Below, piece by piece: positions 58,819 to 64,000 of a DNA stretch of 64,000 nt. This DNA is from Pyxicephalus adspersus. Lineage: Eukaryota > Chordata > Amphibia > Anura > Pyxicephalidae. The notes under the pieces were generated by a model that was not told where the DNA came from, ran no database searches, and worked only from the letters and a program-made list of their open reading frames with translations. The DNA lies in NCBI RefSeq assembly GCF_032062135.1, contig NC_092868.1:48403163-48467162 (forward strand). The letters are read 5' to 3'. Positions within the stretch are counted from its first letter, which is position 1. Each line of letters starts with the position of its first letter. Made by a program: the position numbers and the translations under genes.

Positions 58819-59680
58819 ATGAGTGCAGAACAGCTTTCCTAAACAGGGTATAAACTAATCATCCATAAAAGCATCCAGTATTACTGTGGTGTGCAATTGG
58901 GGTAATTATGTGTGGCTCCTCTGGTGGGGTCAAATTGTGTTATTCAATCCAGGGGTCCCATATTTTATAGAAAGTGCCTAATTTGTTTTTAATAGCGTAC
59001 GTAATTTATCCTTTGTCACAATACAGTTTAGCTTGTTTTTGGTGAAGTCCAAAGGGTTGTTGCTCTCTTTACAACCACTTTAAAAAAGAACTCTGACATG
59101 AGAAGCAATGAGCCTGATTTTTTAAAACCTGCCACCACTGGAGAAGATAGACTATCATGGGGGACACCTGGGTATTGCAACAAATCTGGAGTGGATCTGG
59201 TCCAGAAAAAAGTTACCAACTAATAGCAAATGATTTTTAAGAAATCCTCCAGAGGTTTGTAGGGTTTCCTTGGGTATTCATTCTGTAGTAAAGAATGTAA
59301 ATGTATCTTATCATGAAACGGAAGCATTTTTCTACTGTCTACCAATGTAGGCAGCATTCTTCCCTCTGACTGGGGACAATGTAAGGGGGTTCTTCTCCAA
59401 GGTCCACCAATGTAAGTGGCCACCTAATATTGTCAGGAGTTCATTTAAACCTGAACGTGTTCTCAATGGTTCCTTGGTGTTGTAAGGTTGATGAAAGGTT
59501 GATGAAAGGTGATTAATGAATGCCTTTATCCTATACAAAGGGGGCTGGGAGACCCACAACTAATGAGAAGACTGTCGGCATAAAGATGCTTGGGGGCAGC
59601 TAGGACAATGTACCCCTAACTATATTGTGAGTGTACCTCTTGTCTTTTTCTAATTAGTAATACATTTAAATTTTAGCTTA
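58819..59680 (+). repeat. PR-1 partial copy (59107-59245) within intron-like DNA
   Basis: 59107-59245 contains GCCTGATTTTTTAAAACC, GGAGAAGATAGACTATCATG and ATAGCAAATGATTTTTAAG. After it, 59246-59430 has H1-like blocks (CCAGAGGTTTGTAGGG, GCAGCATTCTTCCCTCTGAC), possibly a fused H1 remnant. Minus frames at 59028-59559 are not genes. Confidence 0.5.
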
Positions 59681-60473
59681 TATCTTTTTTTTTTTTTTAT
59701 TGAGCACAAAACTAAAGGGTTTTGTTTAAGCAGAAGTAAGTATGCATCACAGTTTATTCATTTCTCAGACATTGCTCAAAATATTCAAACAAAAAGTGTG
59801 TTCTTAGTTATTTAACTCTCCTTATCATATCCTGTGGGGTCCAAATATAGATTTTATGCATTTATCTCAGCTTCCAACACGTTTCAGCTAATAGGCTTCT
59901 TCGGGGGAGATTTGTTGTAGAGACACAGTTAAACAACACTTTAATCTAACACAAAAAGGCAATGTGTATGAAAAATACACGTGGGCGTGGGTGTGTCTCT
60001 CAGCATCTATGAGGCAACACATACACTCTGTTTCTATAGCCTATGGCTGGATCTCTGCTGGTATTTAAAGGCACTTCCTACTACAAGAAGTTGCCTGAGC
60101 AATCTCAAGGTTTTAGCTTGTCTAAACTCCCAGTGCAAAGGTACTTCCTCTGTCTGCTTTGCTGTGTACCGGACCTTGTTTACTAACCCTTGGACTTTGC
60201 CTGTTTGCCGCCTGACCCTGACCTCGGATCTTGTTTTTGGACTTTGTCTGATTGCCACCTCCCTCTTGGCCACGCAAGCCCCTCGGTGCTTGCACCGAGT
60301 ACCCTGACTCTTCTGGTCAGCTGCCACTCTGGAGTGGCACCTGGCAGCTACCCTGCGGCCCAAGCTTATCCTCACTATCAGAAGCTCTAGTGAAGACCAG
60401 GTAGCGGCTTAGTTATGCCCCTCCGGAGCATACCCAGTCAGTGGCACACTGGGTCCACACCCGCGTGCATTAC
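59681..60473 (+). repeat. Motif M copy followed by a GC-rich LTR-like block
   Basis: 59871-59907 (minus) is motif M (CGAAGAAGCC...GAAACGTGTTGG). 59990-60473 is GC- and CpG-richer than its surroundings, starts near TGTGTCTCTCAG, has GGTATTTAAAGG near 60060, and ends with GCGTGCATTACA. TG...CA ends and a TATA-like box suggest a solo LTR, but no target duplication was confirmed. Both strands are open (60034-60375), a compositional effect. Confidence 0.4.
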
Positions 60474-61098
60474 ACCTTCCAAACTATTAATACATCCAAA
60501 TAATGGCAAAACCATCCCTAAAAAACACAGGACCATATTAAAAAAATACATAACACTCTATAACAATGTAAGCTTTGTAAAGTAAACATGATACATGTGT
60601 GCTGCTCCTATAATGAGAGAAGTTGGTAGATCCTTCCCCATATATTGAACATTTCAATGCGTTTAACAGTAGATGCTGCTTTTTGAAAAGGAGCTAAAAA
60701 TAAATTCCACAAAAGATGTATATTGATAGAATCAAGGTATATATAATATATGTTGAGTAGTACATACTATAGATATATGCTAGACAAAGAATTATATACT
60801 TACATGTATGTCGTTAAGTAAATAGCACATACATATTCTACATTAAAATATCTTCATTATTCTAGAGCTGCTTACAACCATAGAGCAAGGAGCACAAAAT
60901 TCAGGGTAACTCTGAAAATAATAATAATAAGTTGCCATTAGACAGATAGATTTACACATAAATATATTATGACAGGGGGCAAAAGAATCTCAAGGATCAA
61001 AAGATCATTATATGTAAGCTCCCCTACCAAAGTTAATATTTGCAAAAAGAAAAAATGAATGGAATTTCATTGCCCAGTGGGTTAGAGATTGTCTAGAC
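60474..61098. other. No gene seen
   Basis: AT-rich intron-like DNA. Confidence 0.4.
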
Positions 61099-61259
61099 CC
61101 GGGGTGCCCCACTGGTGGGTCGGTGGATTTACCGGTAGATTGCAAAGGCAATGCAAATAGATTGCGGTGCCCTGCCTTTCAAAATAAACTCTACCACGGA
61201 CAAGTCCAAGTTTTTATTGTAAAAGTAGCTCACAAGCCAAAAAAGTGTGGGCACCCCTG
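61099..61259. mobile_element. hAT-like nonautonomous element, family H2/H7
   Basis: 161 bp with ends CCGGGGTGCCCCACTGG and GTGTGGGCACCCCTG. Flanks GTCTAGAC and GTCTAGAT match at 7 of 8. GTGGGTCGGTGGATTTACCG and AAAGTAGCTCACAAGCC inside resemble Charlie-type hAT MITEs. Confidence 0.85.
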
Positions 61260-62397
61260 GTCTAGATGGTCACCTTAGTAAGTATGAAAGGAGATCGTTC
61301 AGTATGTTTTCAAGGTGATTTTTGAATGTGTAAGGGGGCTTAAAATTTTAGTCCAATGTATTCTTTTTCAAATTAGGCCAACAAAAATGCTCATTGGTTT
61401 TAGAAAATCTAAGCATTTCAGCACTGGATCAACAAGAACATTATAATATTTTACAGAACTGATGAAAAGGGCAATTTGTAACTCCCTAAAATTAGTTAGC
61501 TTTTTACTTTAAATGCTAATGGAATAGCTGTACAAGCATCAAAAGGTAACTTTCTTTCTTGGTTGCTCCTCATTTTACTTTGCAACAACATTTTTTTGAG
61601 ATTTCAATCTTACCCCTCTTCACAGAACAAGCAGATTAGTCGAATCTGGGCATTAAATATTCCCTTGTATTTACCAAGTGAAATAAAGTGGTATTTAAAA
61701 AAGGCATTTATTCCATTTCTTGCACTTCGGTCGCAGATCGAGCTGTAGCAAATGTTAATGTACCTGCTGACAAGTACCAGAGTGTGAAATAATTTGTCAT
61801 CCAAAGAGGTAATTTAGCAGAGCCATCTGGAAGGATTGGCACATGCCAAGAGAGAGTAAAGCACCAGCCAATATCTGCGTCTTTCTGTGTCCCAGCCATG
61901 TGTACATCGGTTAATGCATGGTATGGAAATGTGTGTCATACATGTGGCTTCTGTCATTTTTAGCCATTAACAAATAGTAAAAACCGAAAGGACCTCTAAA
62001 CCTTAATTACATGCTGGTGTATGTAAAACAGCATTTATGCCATTTACATATCACAGTGTTACATTTTCTGAAAATGAGAACAGGAGATATTGAAAAGATA
62101 ATTGTGTATTATTACTTCCTTCCAATTGTGCTATTTCTGTTTGACCTAATTACACTCTTTCCTTATTGGTCAGTAAAGTGAAATGTTACAAAACAACAGA
62201 CAAACCCATCGGAAGATTTACCCTCACCTTCTGTTCTGGTGATTTCTAGCAGCATGCACTGTGGAGCAGTTTATTCTCAGCATTCACAGCAGAAGCAGTG
62301 TAATTTCCCAATCCACCCTTGCTTTTGTTTTCCAAACTCAACTCACTCGGATCCCTTCTTCTAGCAGCTAGTTGTACCATGCCCCCTCCACCATTAC
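61260..62397. promoter_or_regulatory. Conserved-noncoding candidate at 61600-62110
   Basis: A roughly 500-bp block with balanced composition and no repeat partner, including GGCATTTATTCCATTTCTTG, AATTTAGCAGAGCCATC and CCTTAATTACATGC. By appearance it is the best conserved-element candidate in the intron downstream of the AJAP1 exon. Frames at 61563-61899 on both strands are unsupported. Confidence 0.25.
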
Positions 62398-62632
62398 CAA
62401 TAACATAGCAGCGCAGCTCCCACCGCTCCCCCCTACTAACATAGACTCAGCAGCTCAGCTCCCACTGCTCCCCCCTACCAACATAGACTCAGCAGCTCAG
62501 CTGACTCAGCAGCTCAGCTCCCACTGCTCCCCCCTACCAACATAGACTCAGCAGCTCAGCTCCCACTGCTCCCCCCCACCAACATAGATTTAGCAGCTCA
62601 GCTCCCTCTTTTTCCTCTTACCAGCAATCCAA
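62398..62632 (+). repeat. 42-bp minisatellite, about 5 units
   Basis: Units combine CATAGACTCAGCAGCTCAGC and TCCCACTGCTCCCCCCTACC. One unit has an extra 17-bp internal duplication (TGACTCAGCAGCTCAGC, near 62500). Edge units are diverged. Confidence 0.9.
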
Positions 62633-64000
62633 CTACCCCTACTATTAAATTTCCAAATTCGTTTGTCTAGAGATCCTTGGTTGGCTTTACTGCATTTTAA
62701 ACCACCGAGCCTATCCAATGCCCAATTCAAATTGTGCACTTATATTTTGATAGAAGCCAAGCAAACCATAGCGAGTAGCCGAAGGAAATAGTCTCTTCCT
62801 TGAGGTCAAACTCCAGGCAGCCCAGCTCATCCTCCTAATACCGACACTGGCTAACCAAGGTCTGTGTGACTCATATTTACATACCTGGTCCTAAAATATT
62901 TTTGCCTTTATGTTCAAGATGAACATTACCTAGACTTCTCATTCATTCTATATTTCCAATTTCTGTTAAGATATGATTTCAGATACAAGGATGAGAATTG
63001 TTCTCAGTTATGTAATAAAATTGTAATTCCAGAAAGAACAGTAAAGCTCAACCTATATGTAGCAAGGCATAGAAGCAAGCAGTCTAAAATTATAATAAAA
63101 TATAAATGCCCTTATGTGAATATATAATATTACAAAATCATTTTTTTACACATTAATCTTAAATTATTTTAAAAATATATTTTACAATAAGCTGCAACAT
63201 AAATACAACAGCCCCGTAAAGAAATATTAGGGAAAGTGGTGGGACGTACTGTACCACCTGCTGTTAAATCTTCAAACGCTGGCTCGTTGAGGACCAGTAC
63301 TATAGTGCAAGTGACCAAGTCAAGAGCCACACTGAATCACTTGATCCCAAAGCAGATTTGAATTATCTTTATGGTCAGGATATTTTTAAAGCATTTTTAA
63401 ATAGTTACAATTTTAACACTTTTTATTTAAAAAATCATTCTTGCCTATTGGACAGCTTCTAGTAAAAAATAAAATAAAACTTAAGCAGGCAATTTAAAAA
63501 CGCCATATGTCAAAAAATCTACATGCTTAAACAATATAAAAACTATTTGAGTGAATATATTAAATATAAAGTTATAGAGTTGAATTATAGAGAGAATAAA
63601 GTCAAATTATGGATATAAATTTGGTTTGGACATCCAGGATTGGTAATATGGTAATACAAGAGTTTACCCAGTTCATTTTGCAGTTAGAAATAATTGCCAC
63701 TGCCCTTACCAGACATTACAATACACCCAAAAAAATATAGAGTTGAGTTTCACAGCTCTACCTTCACCTGAATAATATATCCGTCCTAAGTAATGCAATA
63801 TTTCTTCCAATTTTTCTATTTCTGAGCGGACTCCAGGCATATCCTTTAACAAGCCTGCTCTCCAGAATATTCCCAGCCTGAAAGTTTTCTGAAACCTGCC
63901 TGGATCTCGTTTTATGACTCTCCGCCAAGAGTGGAACCGCACGCCAATTAATTATCGAAGTGGCATCTGGTCTCACATAATAATGGTAGCAAATGAGCTT
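62633..64000. other. No gene seen; conserved-noncoding candidate at 63780-63990
   Basis: AT-rich intron-like DNA. 63780-63990 is compositionally balanced with GCACGCCAATTAATTATCG and has no repeat partner. The overlapping minus frames at 63706-63976 show no family. Confidence 0.3.

Noticed and set aside
60034..60375. Overlapping 108- and 113-codon frames on opposite strands
   Set aside because: GC-rich repeat block with few stops; both strands open is a composition effect.
50040..64000. Search for the AJAP1 transmembrane/cytoplasmic exons
   Set aside because: No frame encodes the expected helix or tail; they are taken to lie beyond the window.
1..64000. CRISPR arrays, operons, tRNA or rRNA genes
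   Set aside because: No such structures seen. The only tRNA-like sequences are the heads of two SINEs.

Overview
This window is vertebrate genomic DNA, most likely from a frog. It is AT-rich, CpG-poor and intron-like, has no dense coding and no bacterial signals, and is crowded with small transposon relics of types I associate with anuran genomes: short hAT elements, TTAA-flanked MITEs, tRNA-derived SINEs, L2 and CR1 LINE ends, and a palindromic repeat called PR-1 here. A ranoid frog is my guess from the look of these repeats. I could not test it.

I can support one protein-coding exon, 49265-50019 on the + strand. It matches the large second exon of AJAP1 (adherens junctions-associated protein 1, SHREW1), a single-pass membrane protein. 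The exon has a pyrimidine-rich acceptor and a GT donor, and it carries the hydrophobic N-terminal segment, a basic RGKR site and the Ser/Thr-rich ectodomain. The exons for the transmembrane segment and cytoplasmic tail are not in the 14 kb downstream. The first exon is not recognisable in the 49 kb upstream. Most of the window is therefore read as AJAP1 introns, or 5' flank plus intron.

Layout. 0.6-5 kb: hAT relics, a Tc1/mariner transposase fragment, and a PR-1 element split by a hAT insertion. 5-15 kb: mostly unique intron-like DNA with an L2-type tail and a G-rich unclassified repeat. 15-23 kb: a duplicated repeat flanked by a perfect 33-bp direct repeat, a CTTC microsatellite with a 4-base gap, and a tRNA-derived SINE. 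25-34 kb: a second SINE, a 100-bp minisatellite split by a hAT element, and a duplicated 450-bp unit. 35-36.2 kb: a three-level transposon nest. 39-45 kb: a TTAA MITE, a 70-bp minisatellite, a large foldback with a retroposon tail in it, and a 24-bp array. 46-47 kb: the 3' end of an L2-like LINE and a hAT relic. 49-50 kb: the AJAP1 exon. 54.7-56.6 kb: a degraded CR1-like LINE carrying two nested MITEs. 58-64 kb: more PR-1 and hAT copies, a GC-rich LTR-like block, a 42-bp minisatellite and unique stretches that could be conserved noncoding DNA.

No operon-like, CRISPR, tRNA or rRNA features were seen. The main biological content is one AJAP1 exon in a well-layered record of transposon insertions. 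Family names rest on motifs read by eye, without database searches.
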